Source: Ptychodera flava
Lineage: Eukaryota; Hemichordata; Enteropneusta; Ptychoderidae
Length of the DNA: 64,000 nt
NCBI RefSeq assembly: GCF_041260155.1
Contig: NC_091930.1
Coordinates: 47,909,402 to 47,973,401, forward strand
Direction of reading: 5' to 3'
Made by a program: the position numbers and the translations under genes. Shown one piece after another: positions 36,331 through 46,746 of this stretch. The notes beneath the pieces are model-generated. The model searched no databases, had not been told where the DNA came from, and saw nothing but the letters and a program-made list of their open reading frames with translations. Within the stretch, counting starts at the first letter, position 1, and each line of letters starts with the position of its first letter.

Positions 36331-36931
36331 CTTCAGTAGAATTGCTCGTCAATTGTGTAGGGCAAAGATACATTCCCTGCTCCAGCATTCCAGGTCATCA
36401 GAATAGGTAGTCAATGATGTATTTAGCAGGTGTGCTGTATAATTCAGGACAAGTTGAGAAAATAATTCTGAAGTTTTGATTGACATGTGTACATGTATAA
36501 AGTACAGGGTAAACGGAACACAGCCTTGAATGAAATTTCTTCCTAATATTCTGGAGAGCATTACAGGAATTTAAAAATATTGTCTGGTTTCAATGTCAGC
36601 TGAATACAATTTGCAGGTTGTATTTACACTGTACTGATTGGAGACTATACTTTGTTTGATTGTAGAGTATATTCCTGACAGAAGTCTTGCCTTGATTACA
36701 GCGTGCCGTACATCAAAAAGTATTATGGCGTACTGTTGACCCTTGACCCACAGCAAAAGCTTTATAGTATTGGTAGATCTCAGTGGTCTTATCACTGGCG
36801 GAGTTCATAAGCTTCACTTTCCAGACGGAATGTATGGCAGCATCAACTGTAGGTTTCCATGCAACTTTCCTGGGTATTCAGTAGAACTGCAAAGATTAAT
36901 GGCAGTTGTATTCACACAGGATTTTCCTCAC

Positions 36932-37015
36932 CATCATATGACAGCTTTTGTCTGATATATATTCTTGGTAGAGGGTTGCCGTTCAGCTGTTTGCCTTTCA
37001 ATTCCTGAGGCATTT
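36932..37015 (-). CDS. Weak candidate exon, unrecognised
   Basis: Between acceptor ACATTGCCAG and donor GTGAGG, a phase 1-1 frame of 28 codons reads MPQELKGKQLNGNPLPRIYI and then RQKLSYD. It does not match the exon at 36154 in phase, so the two are not directly joined. Confidence 0.2.
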
Positions 37016-40000
37016 CTGGCAATGTTGCCAAAGAGGGTGAGAATACGTTTGCGGATACATGTTCTACAATGTGTGCATACGTTGAAAAGGCTTTCAAACT
37101 TACCAGTCAATGATTGTCCTGAGCTGTGGACTGGTTAATTGCTCTGGAAACTGTTAACCAGTAAGTGCATGGCTCTCTGCCTTTATCGATGATGCATTCT
37201 ACCCTTGACTTTCAATGGTTCTACTCTAGAATAAAAAGGACGCAGTGTGTTCTGCAGACTCAGTAACCCAACAGATCATGTGATGACAGTACAAACAGAC
37301 CTATATCTTCAAAAGTGTATTGAAATACACGTTTTTCTATGCGCGTTGGTGGACATGATTTTGCTTGTACTGTGGCCCATTCAAATTCTGGGTTTAACCT
37401 ATTTGTGAATCACACCAGAGAATTTGGATGAGGGAGTTCTAGTTTGTGATATTACTATAAATTGACAATGTAATGTCTGGAGTACATGTGAGGGTTGCTA
37501 TTTCTGTTTAGATCACATATAAATTGTAAAAGTAATGTAATCAGATAAAGAATGTGAGCATTCCCTCAAAACATTAAGAAATTATCTCTGTGTCAATTTG
37601 TAAATATACCCCCTCCTCTTACAGAAATTTCAACTTACAACTTACCTGCTTAGTTCCACCTGACTGTTTACCAGTGTGCCCTCCAACAAAAGAGATTTCA
37701 GGAAACTTTTGAGTCAATTGAAAAATTTCTTAAATTTTCTTGAGTCACAATGTATAATTTCCTATTCAACTGAAAAGTTTTTTGCACCACAGAGAATATT
37801 CATGAGTCATGGCGCGCCAAATAGACTTAGAGGGCACACTGCTGCTGTTTACATTACCATAAACGAAGGATACATGACAAAAACAATCACAAAGTGAAAA
37901 AACTAATTATCAAAATAAACAATATGCAATTTCATTATACGGTAGTTCTCTTTTTGGAGGATGCGATGGCCCTCAAAAGGGCCGTTTGGTTTGTGTGTAC
38001 CATACATGTATGTACACAATGCAGAATTTCGGGCTCAGTTGAACCTAAAGACATTGTCACTTTCACTGTCACCACTTCAGGGTCGGGACGTGACATCTTC
38101 ATTATCTTGTTCAAATGTCTTCATGTCTTCCAAAATTCTGACATCTTTGGTATCATCCAATGTGTACTTCGATCAGCATGATGGTGAGACTTCCAGGACA
38201 TGCATCACCTTCTATTCTATCAGTCATCCTGATTTCACTGTCACATTCTTGAGAAATATGGTTGTCAGTAATCTGATAAAAGCAAAAGGAAATAATTTTC
38301 ATTCTTTCATGACAAATATCTTTATTATCATATTCTGTGTTTCAGATATACTCAGATATACAAAGTGCAAATAGTGTGCTGAATCAAAGAAAATTAGGGA
38401 TAAATTCTTGAAACACATGTAGAATGCAATCAGAAAAATTGGAAAACCCTTAAAAATAAAGAGTGAGGTAAATATGAGGAAGAAACAACACAGATAATAT
38501 ACCCATCTCACAAGTAATGAATTTTTAAGGAACAAGTGTACTAACAACCACACGATACATTAAAAGTATTTTGTGTGTGAGAGTGTGTATAAGCTAGGAG
38601 ACAGCAATACAAAGACAAGCATGACAAAAGGGATGAATTCAGAGTCACAGACCAACATGGTAATTAACAGCTACAGTGACATGGTCAGATAGCCAGACAG
38701 CCTACGTACTGACATGCTGTAGTTTAACATTTGAGAACATGACACCAACATTATAGAATATGTTTAGTTCTTTTCTCCGTTGGCCGAAAGCCAAGACAAA
38801 GAAAAAAATGTGGGGGATAAAGTGGAGTATGGAAAATGTTAAGCAATGTGGTAAATGACTACGACTTATTAAAGATTACATGACATCATCTTGTCGAAAC
38901 TATTATGGCAGAAAAGCAAACAGCATTTCAGAATTGAAGTACTTTGAATTTACAAAGTCACTGTCAAACCAAATGAGTTTTTGTGTTACCCAAAATCTAT
39001 GTTTGTGAATAAATAAAATTCCTCAAAGAAAAAAAACTTTAAAGATTACGAGGAAAACAGCATTTATTTTGATACACGAGGCAAAAACAAACTTTTGAAC
39101 ATACACTGTATTCATATTTAATTATGACTTGCAATCAAACAAACAACCAACCTACTGAACACCGAAGAATAGCACAAACAGATTTTAGTTGAGTTACCAT
39201 AGTCTTTTCAAAACAATTACAAACTGTTGAACAAAATAATTAGTAATACTGGCCAATGCACATACCAAAGTAAGCATTCTACAAATGAATCATGCCACCT
39301 ATAAATTATCAGGTTCTGTACATATAATATGACTGAATGACTGAATATTTGAACCATAAAGTTAAACAAGGGAACTTTCACTTTAGCCACTTTGTAAACA
39401 CATAATTTCCATAAACACTGGTCCAGAAATATTTTGAACATTTCAGGGCAGAAAATATATATACAGAAAATATTACACTCACTTTAAACACATCAAATTT
39501 AAATATGGCCAATTGGCAAAACAACAAATGATGACAAAAGCTATTCATGAGGTGAGATTATTTGGACATGGTAATTTAAAATGTTAAACAAAATCTCATT
39601 TTAGTATGGCCTCAGAAAATTGGAAAAATAAATACATGTAGAAAGGCTATGACAGACTACATGTATTACTAACATCAAGGGTTGTGTACAAAGTTGGAGA
39701 CAACCTGACAAAGGGACTAGAAATGCCAAACAAGTCAAACGTTTAGTATCACCAGCATGAAAACATGTATTGTTTGCGATGATTTCAAAAACAAGAATAA
39801 GAAGTACAACAGTGATGAACAAAATGCAATCACAGAATGGCTGACACTGTGACACACATCTCAAGGATTGAAGGTGTAAATTGCGCATCGGACTGGTAAA
39901 ACATTGGAAACAATGTGAAAGACAGAGATATCACTGAACAAACATTTAATGTCAGTATGGGTAGATCAACCAAAATACAAGAGACAAAACTATAAAGCAT

Positions 40001-40469
40001 AGATGACATGAATTTAAAATCCTGCATTATTCAGAACATGGAAATGAAAATGAAAGAAACTTTAACACTTACAAAAAAGTAAATATTTAAACTCTGAGGA
40101 AAGACATGTACAGCTCAAAAAGTTTGAAAAAAACTACATTATTATTTACCAAAAAGTTCAAAAAGTAAACATGTAAACACTGTGAGAAAGACATGGACAG
40201 CTCAAACATTTTGACAAAAATTAGAGAAGAATTATCAAAATTAAATGGTATAACTGTAAAATAGAGAAAGATAGAATGGTTTTGATTTCAACACTCAAAC
40301 AGACTGATAATTAGAGACAAGGTCTGGCAGGACATGGGAATTTTGCATGAGAGCACTGGGAAAACAAACAGGAAATACACAATCAGAAATAAATTTTGGA
40401 GAGAAAATTGAAAAAAAAAAGGTTGGTAGGTTTAATTGTAACTAAATTATAAACAAATAAACATGCAAA

Positions 40470-40815
40470 TGAGCTGTGAGTATCTGTGATTGAAGTCCAA
40501 TCACAGCAAAATAAGTTACAACCTGGCAACTCTATCTGTAAAACATGACCCAATCAGCAATACAATGACTTACCTTATGGATTAAAAATCACATTTCCAT
40601 CAATAAAATGTAAATATGTTGCCATGGAAATGTGTGAGTTACATCAACATGTAGTTGTGATTAAGTTCAAAACACAACAAAACAATTTACAACCTTGTAA
40701 CTCTCTCTGTAGATCATTAACTAATCAACAATACAATGACTTACCTTATGGACTGAAAATCACATTTCCATCAATAAAATACAATCGCGTTGCCATGGAA
40801 ACACGTGTTACATAA
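40470..40815. repeat. Two-copy tandem duplication, 171 bp period
   Basis: TACAATGACTTACCTTATGG occurs at 40561 and 40732. Both copies continue with AAATCACATTTCCATCAATA and a GTTGCCATGGAAA segment. It lies just upstream of the NHL exon. Confidence 0.75.
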
Positions 40816-40978
40816 CAATGTAAGGAAGTTGTTCCTTTAAATGTTCCATGTGTTTGTGTAAACAAAAGAAGTTTGCATTCAGTAAAAATTTGTGAGATCA
40901 GAAAATGTTTGACTTCATAGAAATTGTAGTTTGCAAATTGACCTTTGACCTTTGTTTACGTTTTCGTTTTCCTACTAG

Positions 40979-41777
40979 GCTATCCGGTCAGGAAAGTGTC
41001 CTGGAAGTGTTTGGGGAAGGATCAATGCCGGGACAACTTAATGTGGCCGAGGGAATATACATCAAGAACAACGGTCAATGGGTTATATGTGATTATGGGA
41101 ATCATAGAGTTCAGGTTATTGATCCAATCAAACTCTGCTGTGATCTCATCTTACAATTCCATGCATTCCCAATTCCATTTTATCCGGTGAATGTCACAGT
41201 GGATGAAGACAATGACCAATACTTTATGAGTGATTACGGGAATGGTCAAGTTGTGGTGAGTTCTGGACAAAGCAAGATTTTAAACTGTTTTGGACGCAAA
41301 GAAGGAATTGATCCAAGAGGTATCTGCTTGAGTCCTGATGGTTTTATATTCATTGGTGACTGGAATGGATATGTGAGAAAATATAATAAATCTGGTGAAC
41401 ACATTGCAAGAACTGAAGAAGGACAAGTCAGATATCCCTGGGGTCTGATTGTGAATAAGAAATGGATTTTTGTATCAGATAGAGGCATTGGCAGGAATTG
41501 TGTTCATGTTTTGAATCACCAGATGCAAAGTATAAGAGACATTGGCAAGGGACACTTAGAGAGACCAGTGGGTTTGTGTTTTGATCACCAACAAGATGGC
41601 ATATATGTTTGTGATTACAGTGGGAATAGAGTGGTTCACTTCAATTGTGATGGTGAATTTCTCAGCTATAAAGGTCAAGGTCAGTTAGAGAAACCCTGTT
41701 ACATTGCACTGTGTAAGGATAATCCATACAGATTAGTTGTAACACAGGAATACTGTATTAAACTACTGTACATATAA
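40979..41777 (+). CDS. NHL-repeat beta-propeller, terminal exon of a TRIM2/3/71-like gene
   Basis: After a strong acceptor (GTTTTCCTACTAG, phase 2) there are 265 codons to a stop at 41775-41777. The protein is a series of about five to six NHL blades, each with a G-x-y hydrophobic strand then D-x-G-N-x-R/V: MPGQLNVAEGIYI with WVICDYGNHRVQVID; VNVTVDEDNDQYFMSDYGNG; DPRGICLSPDGFIFIGDWNG; YPWGLIVNKKWIFVSDRGIG; RPVGLCFDHQQDGIYVCDYS with GNRVVHF; and KPCYIALCKDNPYRLVVTQE at the end. Such propellers end TRIM-NHL ubiquitin ligases, where they bind protein or RNA. The RING, B-box and coiled-coil part is not visible nearby, so it lies beyond a long intron or the gene is a stand-alone NHL protein. An ATG at 40905 would add intron-like sequence and is unlikely to be the start. 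Confidence 0.85.
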
Positions 41778-42270
41778 CTTATATTATAAGCAGACATGAC
41801 ACCATTATAAGCAACATGACACCACATCATGTCAACTCTGCAGGGATATCTCTAGTGAAAATCTACAAATTTTCTGACAAATTTACACAACTCATTGCAA
41901 CTGGCAGGCTGTAATGTGCATTTTTGAAGATAATTTGCATATTTAATTACTAATTTTTGGATCAAACATACAGGTCTCAAAGCAATGTATAATTTTGGAC
42001 AGACCATTTCATCTGACGTCCACAATTTAGTAATTTCTTTTTTGAAAATTTTAAGTTGTCCAACACAGTAACAGCAACCTGTTGCAAATTTTGTAAAATA
42101 TTTGTCAGAATAATTTTTTGACTTTCACAGCTGTGTGCATGAGTGTACAGAAACATACATAGAAGCAGACATGACAATACAACATGTCAAGTCTGCAGGT
42201 ATATTTCTGGTGAAAATCTACAACTTTCCAGACTAATTTTACACAACACAATGCAACCGGCGGAATGTAG
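41778..42270 (+). other. Probable 3' UTR and flank of the NHL gene
   Basis: No coding frame. GCAGACATGACA-type phrases recur at 41790, 41811 and 42166, and TCTGCAGG..AT(A/T)TCT(A/G)GTGAAAATCTACAA recurs at about 41837 and 42192, a local ~355 bp spaced duplication. No clear AATAAA seen. Confidence 0.4.
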
Positions 42271-42344
42271 TAGCCCTGCTGTGTGTTCCCGGCATTACAC
42301 GACCTGTGGTAGGAGGCCGAACACCAACATCGTACGCAGGGCTA
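42271..42344. mobile_element. Small TIR element related to the 53234 MITE
   Basis: TAGCCCTGC at the left and GCAGGGCTA at the right enclose GTGTGTTCCCGGCATTACAC and GGAGGCCG. These are diverged from GTGTGTTACCGGCGTTATAC and GGAGGCCG of the palindrome at 53234-53342. Confidence 0.5.
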
Positions 42345-42723
42345 CGGACTATAGATGCTGAATTTTAGACGAAATTTAAGCAATATTGATAATTTCAACT
42401 TGGTTTTAGAGCAAAAGTAAAGATTTTCCTTATATCTACCAATTAATACTGAATATTCGGTTTATTTTTATTTCATATCAGAAAATTTTTTACATTTTAG
42501 AAAATCTGCCGACGAGATGATTGTTTGTCTTCCGACAAAATAAGTATCACTTCCCCGCATTGCATCGTGTTGGTAAAACTTGTCGAAAAATGACAATTTT
42601 CACAGACCTGTGTGCGAAAAAACATACCTTGTGATTCCCGTGCCTTAAAAGCTCATGCTGTTCTGGGATTTCTATATTTCGGGAACTGATTCCGCAGTGC
42701 AAAGGGTTTTTCACGGAGACAAC

Positions 42724-42857
42724 TAGCTGTGATATCGCAGCGGTACTTGTGGCGTGTATCGAACGCGATTGAGGTCATCGCCACAGTCTGGGTGATGACC
42801 CCAATGACCCGAGCGCGTTCAATACACGCCACAAGTCCCGCTGCGATATCACAGCTA
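42724..42857. mobile_element. MULE-like palindromic MITE, TAGCTGTGA family (copy 2)
   Basis: TAGCTGTGATATCGCAGCGG and CCGCTGCGATATCACAGCTA are the ends (one base differs at the inner edge). The arms continue through ACTTGTGGCGTGTAT and its complement. GGAGACAAC is duplicated exactly at 42715-42723 and 42858-42866, a 9 bp target duplication typical of Mutator-like elements. Confidence 0.85.
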
Positions 42858-42989
42858 GGAGACAACATGTTGTGTGTATTCCAACGGACTGCCATGTTTG
42901 AACTGGCTTGAAGTGCCCGAAAGAAGTTGTTTTCATGATTGTCGCAAGAGGGCGCTATGACCAATTACGCTATCAGAATAGTCTGAGCT

Positions 42990-43735
42990 ACAACCTATTG
43001 AACTTACGCTGTAGAAAATTGGTCACAAAACTTTTTATTTCTGATCACTGTTTACAATCGAGTTGGGCAGAAGGTCAAAACCAAGAATTCCGCCTGAATC
43101 CAGATTTTGTAAGTTTTGTAAATCTTCCGTCGAGGATGAATTTCACTATTTAATGAAGTGTCAAAAATATAATAGTGATAGAGAAGTTCGAATTCTCTTT
43201 TCTGCAATGAAGTTGTATTATCCTATGTTTGATAGTTTAAATGAAAGAGATAAGTTTTTGTACATTTTAACTTCAGATGATACGCTGTCTCTCATGAAAT
43301 ATATTACAAACACTATGTTTCCCCAGCTGCAGGTAAAGACATAGACAACAATGTTTTATGCACAGGCGTACGGAACGTTTCCTAGATCGTCGTCGGATGG
43401 GAAGTGACGGACACCGCACTGTGAGGCCGAAGGCCGAACCTCAAGGTTCGGCCTTCGGCCTCACAGTGCGGTGTCCGTCACTTCCCATCCGACGACGATC
43501 TAGGAAACGTAGTGACGGACACCGCACTGTGAGGCCGAAGGCCGAACCTTGGTACTGTATACAGTACCGAGGTTCGGCCTTCGGCCTCACAGTGCGGTGT
43601 CCGTCACTTCCCATCCGACGACGATCTAGGAAACGTTCCGTACGCCTGTGGTTTTATGCAATGTTTAGTTTTGTTCTTGCTATACCGCATGCGCACTTTC
43701 CGAAGTGTGTTGTTATGCAATAAAGTGATTGACTC
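42990..43735 (+). mobile_element. LINE 3' fragment split by a foldback element
   Basis: The reading frame from about 43063 to 43344 gives a zinc-knuckle C-terminus typical of several LINE clades: RFCKFCKSSVEDEFHYLMKC (C-x2-C-x8-H-x4-C), then a helical tail ending at TAG. Just upstream the same protein continues in another frame (LRCRKLVTKLFISDHCLQ), so this copy has a frameshift near 43060. After the stop the 3' UTR is interrupted by the element at 43361-43650 and resumes to an AATAAA at about 43720. The left limit is approximate. Confidence 0.65.
43361..43650. mobile_element. Four-armed foldback element with 8 bp target duplication
   Basis: The ends are CACAGGCGTACGGAACG and its complement, flanked by GTTTTATG on both sides. 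Inside, one ~75 bp arm (GAAGTGACGGACACCGCACT, GTGAGGCCGAAGGCCGAACC) is present four times in alternating orientation: arm, reverse arm, shortened arm, reverse arm. The second pair surrounds GGTACTGTATACAGTACC. The 8 bp duplication suggests hAT-type transposition. The paired arms could extrude as two successive hairpins. Confidence 0.85.
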
Positions 43736-43739
43736 ATCC

Positions 43740-44163
43740 AGAGATTGAGTAAAAATGCCGTGGGTCGCCGCTGTAAATCCCCGGAGCTGGTATATGCCAA
43801 AGTTTTGTCTTAAGATAGATAGTAAATGTTGAAAACTGTAAAATTTATCTTTTTTGACTGCGTATTTCTTAATGCAGTTTGTTATCAGCCAACTGCGTTG
43901 ACTGTACCGAGCCTTACCCGAGCACAGCTGACACAGCTTTAAGGTGCCAATCAAACGCCAAGTATAAAGATAGGAACAATTTTAGATGAGAATATAAACT
44001 CAAAGCACATAAATATGGCAAATATTCAGTGTGTGTGTTTAGACATGAAAAATGGAAATCTAGCCCTGTCGGAACAATTAAATGTCAACGTCGATCACGG
44101 CTGCAAATACAAAAGATTGATATCATATCACATGCATTAACTATACCGGTACATATACATATG

Positions 44164-44251
<88 letters not shown>

Positions 44252-46255
44252 CCAAGGCAACTGTATCGTGCTCTGAGTCAAATTGTTTTGAATAAATTGC
44301 TACAATGCAAGACAAACTTGCAAATGATACGTCTATTTTCATCAGCCTTCTGGGATTTTGTTGTTGTTGTTGTTTTGTTGTTGTTTAATTTGGCAGAGCG
44401 TGCTATCATTTTCAAGAAACCACATGAAAGAAATACGTTAAGACCATTTTAAAGTTTATGTCATGGTTGGCGTTCCTATATGTCGTTTTTAGATGCGACA
44501 TAGCAATGAAAGTCAGACACAAATGTAATTTCCACACTACGATGGAATTGGTAAAACCGTAAAAAATCTTAGAAAAGGTCTAAAAGCCGCACCTGTGCAA
44601 AAATGAAAGAGGTGAAATTACAGACTGGAAAAAACGAGACATATCAAAACACTGGGTGTCGGAGATTAAAAGAGGAAGGGTGGAATGGCATATTTACGTC
44701 TTCAAGAAAAAATACTATGCTTGTGTTTCACTGGTATTCATGAAATGTCGACTGTTTATTTAGCACACTTTTGTTTAGCACACTTTGTTTTACGTAATTT
44801 ACATTTCAATTATATGAATTGGAAGAAGAAATTAAACCCATTGACAGATAATAATTGATACTAAACTTTTTTCATACATCGCTTGTGCTCACAACGAACA
44901 CCTTTGAATTGTTAAAATCACAGAGAATACTTATACGATAGATTTGCATTTAACCCAAAGTTTAAATGTACACAATTCTCTGTGTTATTGTTAGAAAATA
45001 AACTTTTTGATATTCTAGAGAATGAGAAGATTGGTACCGTCTCTTCTTTTTGACCTTTGACACGCATTCACAAAGACCATACTTCAGCAAAAATACATGT
45101 AAGGTATTTCACTATTGATTTATCACATTCTGTAACAAACTGGCAAAATACTACACTTTCCACGCAGTCATGATCTAGACAAGCAGGAAAGCATAGGACT
45201 ATTTTACTTCTCGCATTATCTGTCAGATATATTCTTCTCCAGTCTCATTACTTACATGAAGTTGCGATGACATGGCTGCCAGCTGCTCAGTGCTGATTAC
45301 GGGGAGGTAAAAAGTAATTATATTTGAGGAAAATTTTCGTCCATCCGGTCTTCTCATGCAAAATTTTTAATCAGTGTAATAATTTCCCAAATAATTAAAT
45401 GTATCGTAAAGCGTTGTAGTTTCAGATGCCGGACATACGAACTTTGCTAGGACACAGGCAGGTCTACCTCGGGGGTCTACCTAGCTCTGCATGCACTTCT
45501 GAACGGTGTTGTATCCACATCAAACTCTAGAGGGCGTGCTAGCCTAGAATTGCCCATCCTCTGAATGCCACCACTCCTGCACGGATAATTACTTTCACCA
45601 AGTCTGCATTCGCAAACACCTACGGAAGGGGTGGGGCGGGAGAACTGACAGGGAGATTTGAAAATATGAAGGGGATGTTTTGGGGGCATTTGAAACAGCC
45701 TCTGATTGATATGAAATATGTGTTGGGTTCAAATTTAGGTTCCTACTTCTCTGAAATGACAACAGCTGTGGTTGGAAAATATTTTTTATAATAAAGTTTT
45801 ATCTACAAGTCCGTCTAAACGCAAGGTGCTAACTTTGCCGACGTTTGGTAAACTATCATGTGAAAGATGCTATGTCACTGTTGATAAATGAATTCCAGAG
45901 CAGACAAACAGTTCTAATATGAAGTATATGAATTCTATTCCAGACTAAATGATTTCTAGTGCAGAGTATTTGAATTCTGGTGTGGATTGCGTAAATTTCA
46001 CTGGTCCAGACTAAAATTGTTAACCATAATATCAGACAATAAACATCATTATAGAGGTTGTTGACGAATTGAAAATTAACCTTTTTAAGACGTCTTTTGA
46101 GAAGAAAATTCATTAAAATACCAGATAATGCATCAACATAATTATAAGACCAAATGGGCCCATATCTACTCAGAGCCAACTGCACAAACAGAAACAGTGT
46201 ACATAAGACCACAGGCTTAGGCGCTGTCATTCTTATTGGCAGGATGGACGACATA
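43740..46255. other. About 2.5 kb without a recognised gene, containing one (AT)n
   Basis: AT-rich. Beyond the microsatellite at 44166-44241 and a short (TTG)n at about 44361 I see nothing supportable. Confidence 0.35.
44166..44241. repeat. (AT)n microsatellite
   Basis: About 37 AT units. Tyr/Ile frames on both strands are artefacts. Confidence 0.95.
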
Positions 46256-46259
46256 TTGA

Positions 46260-46570
46260 AGGGACAAAGTGGGCCATTTTTCATAAATTTTGTTTGATGC
46301 AAGATACTTTTTATGTTGTTTGGCATGTTGAAAGATACTGAATGAATGGGTGACCATGCATATATTTGACCCCGGTTTTAGACAAACCATGGCGAAAATG
46401 AATTAATAGTAATGACCATTAATCATTTTCGAGATGGTTTCATGTATCATGTCTAAAACCGGGGTCAAATATATGCATGTTCACCAATTCATTATCTTCC
46501 AACAAGCCAAACAAAATATGTAGTATCTCGTATCAAACAAAATTCATGAAAAATGGCCGACTTTGTCTCT
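46260..46570. mobile_element. ~310 bp foldback MITE, Kolobok-like
   Basis: AGGGACAAAGT at the left and ACTTTGTCTCT at the right begin two ~145 bp arms. The arms carry GGCCATTTTTCAT, AATTTTGTTTGAT, GCATATATTTGACCCCGG and TTTTAGACA in mirror image. The flanks are TTGA and TTAA, consistent with a TTAA duplication with one mutation. Confidence 0.7.
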
Positions 46571-46654
46571 TTAACTAACACACACACATGAGCATTATAT
46601 GAGTACAGTATAATATTACACACCAAGTACCGACATATTTAGTTTGAAATAAAA

Positions 46655-46660
46655 TTTATT
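46655..46660 (-). terminator. Probable polyadenylation signal of RPLP1
   Basis: TTTATT on the plus strand is AATAAA on the minus strand, about 87 bp beyond the RPLP1 stop codon, implying a short 3' UTR as usual for ribosomal protein mRNAs. Confidence 0.55.
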
Positions 46661-46746
46661 TTTCTGTGACTGCAAGATGTTACATGCCAACAGTGATATA
46701 CGTATAAAGTTGTTTAACAGCAGTATGAATTCTTGATGGTTGCATC

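Larger units (their letters stand above)
34795..40400. other. About 5.6 kb without a confident gene
   Basis: Likely intron or intergenic sequence upstream of the NHL exon. The only exon-like pieces are weak minus-strand candidates at 36154-36330 and 36932-37015. RING, B-box or coiled-coil exons expected for a TRIM protein were looked for on the plus strand and not seen. Confidence 0.35.

Noticed and set aside
42653-42964. 103-residue minus frame and its plus-strand partner
   Set aside because: Both cross the palindromic MITE at 42724-42857 and owe their length to it.
43358-43723. 121-residue frame rich in Arg/Pro/Gly
   Set aside because: It is a read-through of the four-armed foldback element; both strands are equally open because the DNA is palindromic.
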